From: Paenibacillus mangrovi
Lineage (GTDB): Bacteria > Bacillota > Bacilli > Paenibacillales > Paenibacillaceae
DNA: 64,000 nucleotides
Assembly (NCBI RefSeq): GCF_022898935.1
Contig: NZ_JALIRP010000016.1
Span: 1 to 64,000, forward strand
Reading direction: 5' to 3'
Both the position numbers and the translations under genes were made by a program. Below the pieces are notes generated by a model. The model had not been told where the DNA came from. It saw only the letters and a list, made by a program, of their open reading frames with translations, and searched no databases. Below are positions 1-7,802 of the stretch, in pieces; the first letter of the stretch is position 1, and each line of letters starts with the position of its first letter.

Positions 1-108
1 CGTGCGGAAGGAAAGCTGTTCAAAGTAGCGGTAATTGCTTGTGTAAACAAACTCATTCACTGGATTTTTGCCATCTTGACTTCAAAAGAAGCATTTCGGC
101 TAGAATGA
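1..108 (+). mobile_element. IS110-family transposase, C-terminal end (cut by window start)
   Basis: Frame 1 is open from the first base and stops at TGA 106-108, giving 35 residues that contain KVAVIACVNKLIHWIF. This resembles the conserved C-terminus of IS110-type (DEDD/serine) transposases, which usually end with an ACVNKLL.WIYA-like segment. The rest of the protein lies outside the window, so I cannot tell whether it is intact. It marks the left edge of an accessory island that also holds an integrase relic and repeated elements. Assignment is from motif memory only. Confidence 0.7.
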
Positions 109-232
109 TCAGCATGAAATAGGAAAAGATGAAATATATTCCTGTGCCGAAGGGGACGGTTATTTGTCATATCTTTTTTTAAGTATACCACTCCTGGAAT
201 CGATTATTAATAATTAAATATTGACAAGCTAT
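109..232. other. Short non-coding stretch after the transposase
   Basis: This stretch between the transposase stop and repeat copy 1 shows no convincing ORF. It should contain the right end of the IS110-type element, but such elements usually lack terminal inverted repeats and I cannot place the boundary. Confidence 0.3.
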
Positions 233-322
233 TAGCTGGAATAGCGTAACGAGGCTGCAGATCCATGCCGGCAGCCTCGTCTTAGTTTATTAAGCTATAG
301 TTCCCGTTATCTTAATTTCTTC
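233..322 (+). repeat. Structured intergenic repeat, copy 1 (left end diverged)
   Basis: A perfect 10-bp stem (ACGAGGCTGC and GCAGCCTCGT, about 249-280) is followed by the right-end motif CTATAGTTCCCGTTAT at about 295-310, matching CTATCGTTTCCCGTTAG of the other copies. The left-end motif is hardly recognisable. It lies immediately 3' of the frameshifted phosphotransferase gene. Related copies are at 1425-1485, 3409-3507, 5421-5513 and 5999-6094, all in the same orientation. Confidence 0.6.
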
Positions 323-327
323 TTCGC

Positions 328-1322
328 CTATAATAAATAGTAAATTTCTTTCCCCGTCAGCCACTGAATCCACAACTCAATTTTTCTGAATACGTGGTCT
401 TTAATCCAACCATTTCTGTCCGAATCACGGATAAAGAACGCATAGCACAGGAATATATCCATCAGAATCAACCCTTCAACGTATCTTAAACTATCCTTGG
501 AAAATGGAGCTTTTGACGTGTAGCCTTTCAGAAATATGTCTCGCTTTTTGCTTTCAAATTTCGCAGATGCGCTCCGATATCGAATAAGTAATAACCGTAT
601 CCGGATAGGCAAAAATCGATAAAACAAGGCTCACCACTTTCAGTGATAACGATATTCCCCCGCTGAATATCTGCATGGATTAACCCCCAGGCTCCTTCCT
701 GCGAGTCCAGTTCACTCATGAGTCCCTTTACCTGAGCAAGCACTTCAGTCATGATCCCGTAATGTTCCATGCTATATATGTTTATTTCTACGCCATGCCT
801 CAGCTTCTCGAGCGTACTATCGATTTTTTCGGAGCCGTATACGGGTCTATGCAAATCTTTTAAGACCGCGCTTGCTCGAGTGAAGCTATGAAATCGCGCA
901 AGATTGACTCCAATTGCATACACGATTTCATCCATATTCTCTTCTTCATGCGTAAAAGTATCCCCATCAATCCAATCCAATAGCGTTGCATAAATAGTGG
1001 CATCCATGTCCTCCAGGCGACATACCGTTACATACTCCCCGAATCTATTCGCAACGGGTATTTGTACCCCCAACACGCGCTTGCGACCCAACTCCTGCAA
1101 AAGTACCGTCTCGGATTTCAGCCCCTCCAGCGTATGCTGAATGCCCAAAAACCCTTCTGTAACGGGCTTATGGATCCGCAGCAAGAATGAACTGCTATTG
1201 CCACGGTCTGTTATTTTGTATGTCATATTCTCGTTGTGCCTCATGAACTCAAGAACCGGATCTATGAAAAGGTAGCTCTCGAGCACTTTTTGGGCTATCC
1301 ATTCGTGATTCACCTTGCTCAC
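328..1322 (-). pseudogene. Aminoglycoside phosphotransferase (APH)-family kinase, frameshifted
   Basis: Translation from ATG 1322 gives an APH/choline-kinase-type fold: an N-terminal lobe, then the catalytic loop LIHADIQRGNI (about residue 214) and the metal-binding CFIDFCLSGYGYYLFDIG segment. The frame then runs to an early stop at 528. The missing C-terminal part (FESKKRDIFLKGY onwards) continues in the -1 frame to a stop at 328, so one base is missing near 565-572 relative to an intact gene. The two frames together give about 330 residues, a normal length for the family. The frame change falls exactly on the sequence A-AAT-TTG, which is also the shape of a -1 ribosomal slippery site, but a deletion or a read error in an A run is the simpler explanation. 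Substrate unknown; not all such kinases act on antibiotics. Confidence 0.8.
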
Positions 1323-1424
1323 TCTCCCAAATTAACGAGATACAATATATTATAAAATACCTTTGTAAGAAAAAATCACCCAATTTTCTTCAAAAAACGT
1401 CGCTTGGCTATTAACTTCTTGCTA

Positions 1425-1485
1425 AACTATCCTGCCCTTAGCTGAGCGTAATCTGCTCGTTAGCTTTATTAGAATAAGGGATCAG
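1425..1485 (+). repeat. Structured intergenic repeat, copy 2 (partial, left half)
   Basis: It has the left-end motif AACTATCCTGCCCTTAG at about 1425-1441, then a short stem (GAGC/GCTC) and an A/T-rich stretch. The right-end motif is not recognisable. The flanking 1323-1551 has no other feature I can support. The copy lies 3' of the 111-aa gene, in the same orientation as the other copies. Confidence 0.5.
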
Positions 1486-1551
1486 TACCTTGCTTTGTAA
1501 TCCGCTGTGAATGAGTTCTGTTAGTCTATCGGCTGAACGGCACATTTTAAT

Positions 1552-1887
1552 TTACTCGGTGGCTCTGTCCTCAAATCCCCAAAATTCTAAAAGCCGCTTA
1601 TTTTCTTTAATATCATCCTCAGATAAACGGCTCAATTTCAACTTGGCAAGTAGAACGAGCTCTTTATGATCATTGTACGTGAAGTCCTTGTATATCTCCT
1701 GATTCTTCTTATGGAATAGATGGATTAGCTCTGTAAGTTCGAAATATGGCAAGGATCCTGATTTCCATTTCTTAAAAGATTGATACAAGGGTTCCAGAGC
1801 TTCTTCAGTTACCAATTTGTGATATTCATCAATAATTTCACGCTCTTGCTGCCGTTTTTGTTGTTTAGGAGTTAAATTGCTATCCAA
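1552..1887 (-). CDS. Small conserved hypothetical protein (111 aa)
   Basis: Starts at TTG 1887, behind a strong AAGGGGGGG ribosome binding site, and ends at 1552. The product is highly charged and probably all-helical (MDSNLTPKQQKRQQEREIID at the N-terminus), with no membrane segment or signal peptide. I do not recognise a named domain, though it has the look of a conserved small Bacillales cytosolic protein. It directly follows the decayed tyrosine recombinase on the same strand, so it may once have been cargo of, or cotranscribed with, that element. Function unknown. Confidence 0.6.
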   Translation of the reverse strand: MDSNLTPKQQKRQQEREIIDEYHKLVTEEALEPLYQSFKKWKSGSLPYFELTELIHLFHKKNQEIYKDFTYNDHKELVLLAKLKLSRLSEDDIKENKRLLEFWGFEDRATE

Positions 1888-1889
1888 GT

Positions 1890-2195
1890 TTCTTTCCCCC
1901 CCTTGGTGAAATAAACCTCTCTTTTCTTTGAACCCTTGCCATTTACAATGGCAGAACAGTTTTCCCAGTTCAGATCCTCAATGTTTATCTTCTCAACCTC
2001 TCCAATTCGGCAGCCTATGCTATATAAAAACTCAAGCAATGCTCTTTCCTTTAGTGTCTGACATGAGATCTTCAGATGGATAACATCTTACTCCATTAAA
2101 AGATTTCGGAATTCGCTTGTCCATTTTATTTGGGCTAAACCCCTGTATTCGCTTATCCGCTTCATAATGATGCCAAAGCTCGCTTAAATTCATAA
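1890..2195 (-). pseudogene. Tyrosine recombinase (phage/Xer-type integrase) relic
   Basis: An ATG at about 2192, behind a TAGGAGG site, begins MNLSELWHHYEADKRIQGFS, a typical N-terminal (SAM-like) integrase segment. The sequence then jumps to the catalytic domain in another frame: CQTLKERALLEFLYSIGCRI followed by GEVEKINIEDL and VNGKGSKKREVYF. This includes the first catalytic Arg (GCRIGEVE). About 100 residues between these parts are missing, there is an in-frame TAA just before the catalytic part, and the C-terminal half with the H-x-x-R and Tyr is absent. The element is clearly dead. It indicates that this region was built by site-specific recombination. Confidence 0.8.
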
Positions 2196-2309
2196 CAAAA
2201 CCTCCTACTAGAGCAATTAATTCTAGTTTGCTTCTAATAGAAGGTTTTAAACTGCTGCATTCAACTAGCGTTTACCATTAGTATAATTTATAGGCAAAAG
2301 TGACTCAGT

Positions 2310-3338
2310 TTATAAAAAGCATATCTCTCTTAAGCAAGACAAACCTTTTCTCTCTAACAACAATATATTCCTTAGAATGGTAACTACGTCCTGCCGATTT
2401 ACTTCGTTAAACGATTCCCGCGGCTGCTCATAAGGAAATTTCTCTTTTAATACCTTGGTTTTTGTAGCTATATTACCGTATGTACTAATCGCTTCATCAA
2501 ACAAATGATGTGATTTTCCATCAAATATTTGTTTTAGCTCCTTCAAGAAAAGATTGGCATGGTGCCTAGCCTCGCTAACTACTTCAATGACAAGGGCAAA
2601 ATCATATTTTAGAACTCTATTGCTTTCTATTGCGTTTATCCATTCTTCAAAAGCCTTTAGACCCACAAAATACCTTTTGCCAAACTCCTCATATGTCTCC
2701 TTTTCATTTAGGCTAAAGACGAATTGTAAGGCCTCTTTCATGGAATTCATCTTGTCATTAGCAGGGATAGGCGTAGCCCAATGCAGAGAAATCAAGCCAC
2801 TCGTTGCTTCTTTAGATTCAGAAACTTTACGGTCGTTCACGCAGTTCACACAAGGACATCGAGATAATCCCAATAAGTTCCATGGGATGACATCTTGCCA
2901 GTTTTCATACCCTGTATGCCATGAATCGATGTAATAGCCGATATCGTCGAAAGCGGTTATTACTGAGGTCTGGTTTTCTTGAGCAATATTTTTAGAAAAT
3001 ACAGGTTTCTTTGAATCGATTGCAACCTTGGCTTTGTCCCATGCATCCGCTTGAAGTTTAATAAATGCAGCACCGTCAGCATATTGGTGTATTCCTTCAA
3101 TATGAATGCCTAAATTACGAACAAGTCGGAAAATATCTGGTTCAGGTGGTCCAGCGTTTGGCTGGACAAAGTATTCATCGAATACGTTGAGAAAGGCGAG
3201 CCCCGTAAAACCAAGAATCTCCGTTGGCGTTAAGGACATTTGATAATAATCTGCAACTGATTTAACTGCACCGATTTGGGATGAGTCTAGACCTGAGAAA
3301 CCGTAATTGTCTAATTTTACTTGAATACGCTCCAGCAT
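2310..3338 (-). CDS. Hypothetical protein (342 aa), possibly BtrH/C39-like
   Basis: Runs from ATG 3338, with a GGAGGTGTTCTC site upstream, to 2310. It is soluble, with no signal peptide. The N-terminal half (residues 10-150: SSQIGAVKSVADYY, then ILGFTGLAF, then IIxDSWH-like segments) has a pattern that weakly recalls the BtrH-type, peptidase-C39-like fold of butirosin acyltransferases. A Cys-rich patch CPCVNCVN lies near residue 185. The C-terminal half is helical. The BtrH resemblance is only an impression from the segment order. It lies between repeat copies 2 and 3. Function unknown. Confidence 0.55.
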   Translation of the reverse strand: MLERIQVKLDNYGFSGLDSSQIGAVKSVADYYQMSLTPTEILGFTGLAFLNVFDEYFVQPNAGPPEPDIFRLVRNLGIHIEGIHQYADGAAFIKLQADAWDKAKVAIDSKKPVFSKNIAQENQTSVITAFDDIGYYIDSWHTGYENWQDVIPWNLLGLSRCPCVNCVNDRKVSESKEATSGLISLHWATPIPANDKMNSMKEALQFVFSLNEKETYEEFGKRYFVGLKAFEEWINAIESNRVLKYDFALVIEVVSEARHHANLFLKELKQIFDGKSHHLFDEAISTYGNIATKTKVLKEKFPYEQPRESFNEVNRQDVVTILRNILLLERKGLSCLREICFL

Positions 3339-3408
3339 GAGAACACCTCCATCTTATCAAAGGAAATATTCTCCATATTGAATCAAAATTCCTGTTTAAC
3401 GACAATCG

Positions 3409-3507
3409 TTAAACTATCCTGCCCGGTAGTTGAGAAAAGGCAGCTGATCTAAGTGATCGCTGCCTTTTCTGTTGCATATTGCACTATCGTTCTCCGTTAG
3501 TACAAGG
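3409..3507 (+). repeat. Structured intergenic repeat, copy 3 (complete)
   Basis: It has the left motif AAACTATCCTGCCCGGTAG (about 3410-3428), a perfect 12-bp stem (AGAAAAGGCAGC with GCTGCCTTTTCT) that carries an inner GATC/GATC stem, then the right motif CACTATCGTTCTCCGTTAG (about 3482-3500). The central stem differs in sequence from that of copy 1, yet both are perfectly paired. Confidence 0.75.
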
Positions 3508-4026
3508 ATTTTTAAGCACGTACAACTAAACATTCCTTGAAGCTTGACATTACATTCTGATGTTGTCGCAGTGACGTACTCCATATAATTCACAGAGCCG
3601 TTAACGTTGTTCAAGTTCCTGAATAGCACTCCTAAAATTATGACCCACAAAAGGGTATTAAGCCGTCATATCATTATCCCATCTAATATTCAAAAGGTAT
3701 ATTTGGTGGGATAATGATATGAGCGCCGACCGCACCGTGATACCGGGGGCTTGAGGCCCATCATCTCCGCCATGGACGGCTGCAGCCCTCCGGGCTTCCG
3801 AGCGGAATGTCCTCGGCTTCGTATCGGTCAGATGTTAAAGACGCGGATCAAGTGCTTTTGAGGCCATAAGAATATTTAAATAAGAAAACCACTCCACCGC
3901 CCTCTGAGCCCTTTCTAGGGGTAGTACCAGCGAAGCTGATACCACCCGCAAAGTATAATAAAATGGGAATTGTTTATTGATGGCCTCGTTATATCCTTGC
4001 TGTGCATCGGTGATTACAAGCTTTGG
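3508..4026. other. Intergenic stretch with a perfect 16-bp inverted repeat
   Basis: No gene is supported here. Positions 3666-3681 and 3707-3722 form a perfect 16-bp inverted repeat (TCATATCATTATCCCA and its complement) around a 25-bp A/T-rich spacer. From about 3723 to 3850 the sequence becomes GC-rich, like the beta-lactamase-family gene beyond. This suggests that the transferred GC-rich segment begins near here. Short ORFs in this stretch look accidental. Confidence 0.6.
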
Positions 4027-5271
4027 TCAGTCTTCGATTGCCTGATATATCGTAGTCCAGAAGTCGTGGATAAGTCGCGCTGAATCCGGAGTTGACATCC
4101 CAACCTGGGTGAGCAGGATTCCCGTGAGCCCGGTCTCCGGGTCGACGTAAGTCGAGGTGCCGCTTCCTCCGTCCCAGCCGAACTGGCCGATGGGCGCGTA
4201 GTCGCCGCGGTAGGTGCGCACCGCCATCCCGAAGCCCCAGCCGCCGTGCTGACCTTGACCGAATGACACATGGACATTGTTGCTGGCCATGGCGTTTCGG
4301 GCGGCTTGTTGCTCAGGCGTGAGGCGGTTGGTGGTCATCAGCTGAACGGCGGGCCGAGACAGGATCCGTTGGGTCCCGTGCATCCCGTGATTCAGCAGCA
4401 TCCGGAAGTAGGCGTGGTAGTCGTCGACGGTGGAGGAAAGTCCACCTCCGCCGCCCTGGAACGCCGGAGGCTGGCTGTGGCGTCCCCCCATGGCCTCATC
4501 CCACACGATGAACTCCCCAGTCTGCGGGTTGGGGGCGTAGAGAGGAGGTAGCCGGTCGATCTTGTCGGCAGGCACGTGGAAACCGGTGTCTTTCATGCCA
4601 AGGGGGTCGAAGATGCGTTCGCGAAGAAACGTCTCAAACGACTGGCCCGTGACCCTGGCCACAAGCACGCCAAGTAGATCGTTGCTGATGTTGTACTGCC
4701 AGCGCTCTCCGGGCTGGTGCATCAGCGGAAGCGCACCTAGGCGGCGCATCCACTCATCCGGCTCGGGCATCGGCTCCGGTAGATCGGGCGTGAGCCCATG
4801 TTCGAAGATTGCGTTCATGATCGGAGTGCCCAGTGAGGTCATATCCATTCCGAGCCCGAACGTGGAGGTCAACAGGTCCCGTACGATGATCGGTCTCCGC
4901 GCTGGCACGGTATCGTCCAACGGGCCGTCGGCCCGCTTCAGCACTCGCCGGTCGGCGAGTTCGGGCAGCCACGGCTCTACCAGGTCGTCAAGACGCAGCC
5001 TGCACTCGTCGAGTAGGACCATCGCCGCCGCCATCGCGACCGGCTTGGAAGTGGACGCCATCCGAAAGATCGTGTCCCGGCGCATCGGCGCGCCACCGTC
5101 ATGGCGCATTGTACCGAGCGCTTCGACGTGTGTCTCACCATTCCGGCTGACCAGGGCGACGAGCCCAGGAATCTTTCCGGACTCAACATGCCTTGCCAGC
5201 ACGTCGCGCATTCTGCGCAGCCCTGTTTCGGAGAAGCCGCTATTGCTTTGTCCCGTTATAGTCTTATTCAT
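4027..5271 (-). CDS. Serine hydrolase, beta-lactamase class C / esterase EstB family
   Basis: The 414-aa product runs from ATG 5271 to 4027. It has the SxxK nucleophile motif S73-T-S-K76 (FRMASTSKPVAM), a tyrosine-motif region QYNISNDLLG near residue 193, and a WDGGSGT segment near residue 370 in place of the KTG box. These match the class C/PBP-type esterase family, which hydrolyses esters or acts on beta-lactam-like substrates. It has no signal peptide, so it is probably cytoplasmic and more likely an esterase than a resistance enzyme. The coding sequence is far richer in G+C than its neighbours, with GC-rich third positions, which points to acquisition from a high-GC donor. Repeat copy 3 lies 3' and copy 4 lies 5' of it. 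Confidence 0.88.
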   Translation of the reverse strand: MNKTITGQSNSGFSETGLRRMRDVLARHVESGKIPGLVALVSRNGETHVEALGTMRHDGGAPMRRDTIFRMASTSKPVAMAAAMVLLDECRLRLDDLVEPWLPELADRRVLKRADGPLDDTVPARRPIIVRDLLTSTFGLGMDMTSLGTPIMNAIFEHGLTPDLPEPMPEPDEWMRRLGALPLMHQPGERWQYNISNDLLGVLVARVTGQSFETFLRERIFDPLGMKDTGFHVPADKIDRLPPLYAPNPQTGEFIVWDEAMGGRHSQPPAFQGGGGGLSSTVDDYHAYFRMLLNHGMHGTQRILSRPAVQLMTTNRLTPEQQAARNAMASNNVHVSFGQGQHGGWGFGMAVRTYRGDYAPIGQFGWDGGSGTSTYVDPETGLTGILLTQVGMSTPDSARLIHDFWTTIYQAIED

Positions 5272-5420
5272 TTGGTATTCCTCTCTTTACTTTTTTCTAC
5301 CCTATTATTCTCTCTTGTAATTCATGCTTTAGAGCCCTTTGTTCAAAAAGGTATCTTCGATACATTAAAGAGACTGAATATTGGCAATCAAAAAATGACT
5401 CACCTCAAGGTTTTATATTC

Positions 5421-5513
5421 TAACCTGCCCGTTAGTATAGAAAGCAGCAGCCGAATGAATGGCTACCGTTACTTGTCTTTTATTGATCTATTGTTTCCCG
5501 ATAGTTCAATCTG
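5421..5513 (+). repeat. Structured intergenic repeat, copy 4
   Basis: It has the left motif CTAACCTGCCCGTTAGT (about 5421-5437), a weak central AGCC/GGCT stem, and the right motif CTATTGTTTCCCGATAGTTC (about 5488-5507). It lies in the 328-bp gap between the beta-lactamase-family gene and the 55-aa ORF. The remainder of that gap shows nothing I can name. Confidence 0.65.
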
Positions 5514-5599
5514 AACGCGAATAGGAATGTGTGCTGGGTCTAAATGAAGGTTGTTGGGGATATTTTTCGCTTTGTTTTTAGGGACTTGTTGTTGAGATA

Positions 5600-5767
5600 T
5601 CACATAGAGTCATTTTTTTTCTTCGAGTTCTTCTTCATCTGGATGTAAGCCATACCTAATAACCCTACTGCGACCCCGAGTCCCCCCCACACTTCATAAT
5701 TTCCAGTAAAATATCCAATCGCACCACCAATTAAAACACATGCAGCCATAATTAAACCAGCATTCAT
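5600..5767 (-). CDS. Small membrane protein (55 aa), unknown
   Basis: ATG at 5767 follows a GGGGTGAT site by about five bases, and the TGA is at 5600-5602. The peptide has two hydrophobic stretches (AGLIMAACVLIGGAIGYF and GGLGVAVGLLGMAYI) and ends in a lysine-rich tail (KKNSKKK), a two-TM, C-in topology. I do not recognise a family. It is the only recognisable gene between repeat copies 4 and 5, consistent with a single-gene unit. Confidence 0.6.
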   Translation of the reverse strand: MNAGLIMAACVLIGGAIGYFTGNYEVWGGLGVAVGLLGMAYIQMKKNSKKKNDSM

Positions 5768-6206
5768 TCGTCATCACCCCAAATCATCATATTGAGTGGT
5801 TATACCTAAAATTAAATATACTATTCCAACTTATGAAACAGAACCGCCCATCAGGCTTTGAACGATTACTCTAAGATCCTTCGTTCGATTTAAATCTACC
5901 AAACAATAAAATCAAACAACATTCGCCTAAAAACCAGAACCCGCAGGCCTAAACGCATCCAGAACTGTTACACACATCAATATCTTATTAGGATGTTTTA
6001 ACTAACCTGCCCTTTAGTTCAATAAAATAAGCAGGCTTAGGCAGACTGCTCGACAAGTGTGATATTCAGCTATCGTTTCCCGTTAGCGTAATGAAACTTC
6101 TCAAAAATAGCCTGTTAGTTAATCAATTTTTCTCCTTTGACCCCAAGGCCGTGAAGAAAGCATTACCAACTACCTCTTTCCCGGTGTGTAGACGTCCCAG
6201 TTCGAT
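5768..6206. other. Intergenic stretch holding repeat copy 5
   Basis: Apart from the repeat at 5999-6094, I see no ORF or structure I can support in these 439 bases. Confidence 0.5.
5999..6094 (+). repeat. Structured intergenic repeat, copy 5 (complete)
   Basis: It has the left motif AACTAACCTGCCCTTTAGTT (6000-6019), itself an AACTAA/TTAGTT palindrome, then a central stem AGCAG/CTGCT, then the right motif GCTATCGTTTCCCGTTAGCG (about 6069-6088). It lies 3' of the dihydrofolate-reductase-family gene and marks the last copy found in the window. Confidence 0.75.
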
Positions 6207-6758
6207 TTATGGATAAATAATGATATAGGTTGATTTTATGACCCCACTCTCATACCGTTTCATATCGATAAGCTCCAATTTCAAACGGGGTCTTGCGTCA
6301 CCGAATAGCGGCACGCCTGAGCCAGCCATGATCGGATTCACTTTCAACACCAATTGGTCTATGAGTTTTCGTTCGATAAGCGAACCCGCCAGTTGTCCTC
6401 CCCCGCAAAGCCACAATGTCCCTTCCGTTTCTTTTTTGAGGTTCTCGATATAATCTACTGCCTCTCCTCTAACCAGTTCTACTTCCGCGTTGGATTCAAA
6501 CTGCATGGTGTTTGAGAAGATATAGTGCTTTATTCCTTTATAACCGGGTTCACCCGGTTTTGCACCGAATTGAAATCCAAACTCGTAAGTTTTCCCGCCC
6601 ATTAACACCGCTGCATATTGCTGAATGTCGGATAAATAATCCGGCAAATGATCACCTTCAAAGAGGAAAAAAGTACTGTCAAGCTTGCCATCTATCATAG
6701 CCTGGTCTGCAATGAAATTATCAATTGAAACTGCAACGTGATAAACCAATGAAGCCAT
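6207..6758 (-). CDS. Dihydrofolate reductase-family protein (RibD C-terminal-like)
   Basis: 183 aa from ATG 6758, preceded by GGGGGGACTTTT. The N-terminus ASLVYHVAVSIDNFIAD matches the start of the RibD_C/DHFR-like family (YwjB/YyaP type). A central VLMGGKTYEFG and the later LWLCGGGQLAGSLI and PIMAGSGVPLF are typical NADPH-binding and fold motifs. Members are NADPH-dependent reductases of mostly unknown substrate and are not the housekeeping folate enzyme. It is separated by 132 bp from the sigma-factor gene on the same strand, so cotranscription is uncertain. Confidence 0.85.
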   Translation of the reverse strand: MASLVYHVAVSIDNFIADQAMIDGKLDSTFFLFEGDHLPDYLSDIQQYAAVLMGGKTYEFGFQFGAKPGEPGYKGIKHYIFSNTMQFESNAEVELVRGEAVDYIENLKKETEGTLWLCGGGQLAGSLIERKLIDQLVLKVNPIMAGSGVPLFGDARPRLKLELIDMKRYESGVIKSTYIIIYP

Positions 6759-6890
6759 AAAAGTCCCCCCTATGTTATTAATTCGATTCCTAAGCTGAGA
6801 CAGTTAAGTATGCTGCCGATGAAGCCGGCAACCATGTAATGTTATCAAAATTAAAGGGATACTTGTAACGCTATTGTCATAGTTTCCCGG

Positions 6891-7745
6891 CTAAACACGA
6901 GTAAGCTTATCCGGGTTTCTTACAACGTAGATTCTGTCAAACTTTCCGCGTCGGCGCTGTAAAAATATAATGGCTACGGTTTTGTCCCCCGAACGAAGTA
7001 CGATACCGGTCTCACCGTTCAGAGGGGCAAACTCGGAGTGAAGACTACCCTGAGACTTTAGGCCTTGGAGAGCGCCGGCAAGGATTAGGGCCACTTGATC
7101 GCGCGTTTGTATCGGACACGTAGCCGCGACTGCCTTTCCACCCCCGTCGGTAACGAGGATGACATCTTCACTCAGCAGGGACAGTACGTGATCGACGTTA
7201 CCTTGCTCAAGGGATGTGAGGAACCGGCTAACCCAATCCACTTCGACCGCTTCGGCGGCGACTGGCTCATCTTCGGATATTCCCAACTTGCTTCTTGCCC
7301 GGCTCATCAGCATGCGGCAATTCGTTTCTCGCTTGCCGAGCAGTTCGGCTATTTCGGGATAATCGAATCCAAGGGCCTCACGCAAAACGAAAACCGCCCG
7401 CTCTGTCGGAGTCAACCTCTCCAACAGAACGAGCATGGCGTACGACAGCAAATCGCGGCGGACGACCTTCTCCAGCATATCCTCCTCCGGTGTCCGAATC
7501 GGTTCGGGAAGCCAAGGACCGACGTACACTTCCCTCTTCCTCCTCGCCGACTTCTGAAGATCGAGACAGCGATTGGTTACCATTTTGCACAAATACGCTT
7601 TCGGCTCCTTCAATCGCTCGGGATGAATGTCGCACGCCTTAAAAAACACGTCTTGCACCGCATCCTCTGCATCTGCTGTAGAACCTGTCAATTGATACGC
7701 CAGCGTGAACAGCAGCGCTCTATATTGATCGTACAATTCCTCCAT
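6891..7745 (-). CDS. ECF41-family RNA polymerase sigma factor
   Basis: 284 aa. Sigma region 2 (residues 1-70) and region 4 (about 105-155, LTPTERAVFVLREALGFDYP) are followed by a SnoaL-like C-terminal domain. The family hallmarks are present: WLPEP (78-82), DGGGK (200-204) and NPDKL (277-281). ECF41 factors lack a classical anti-sigma factor and are controlled by their C-terminal extension. They usually direct a neighbouring COE gene (carboxymuconolactone decarboxylase, oxidoreductase or epimerase). Here the oxidoreductase lies immediately upstream, 57 bp away on the same strand, and a matching promoter sits in front of it. The sigma gene is therefore probably transcribed from its own target promoter. 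Confidence 0.92.
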   Translation of the reverse strand: MEELYDQYRALLFTLAYQLTGSTADAEDAVQDVFFKACDIHPERLKEPKAYLCKMVTNRCLDLQKSARRKREVYVGPWLPEPIRTPEEDMLEKVVRRDLLSYAMLVLLERLTPTERAVFVLREALGFDYPEIAELLGKRETNCRMLMSRARSKLGISEDEPVAAEAVEVDWVSRFLTSLEQGNVDHVLSLLSEDVILVTDGGGKAVAATCPIQTRDQVALILAGALQGLKSQGSLHSEFAPLNGETGIVLRSGDKTVAIIFLQRRRGKFDRIYVVRNPDKLTRV

Positions 7746-7802
7746 CCGCCGTCACACCTTTTCTGAACTATTAGAAATCTTGCAATCTTGGTCTCTTTGT
7801 TA

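Noticed and set aside
3414..3650. 78-codon minus-strand ORF
   Set aside because: It overlaps repeat copy 3, has no ribosome site and no recognisable protein features.
4270..5514. Several long plus-strand ORFs opposite the beta-lactamase-family gene
   Set aside because: They are shadows caused by the high GC of the real gene, with low-complexity Arg/Ser-rich translations.
233..6094. Classical integron attC sites
   Set aside because: The arrangement is similar, but the repeats lack the GTTRRRY/RYYYAAC core pair and no integron integrase is present. Kept as a separate repeat family.
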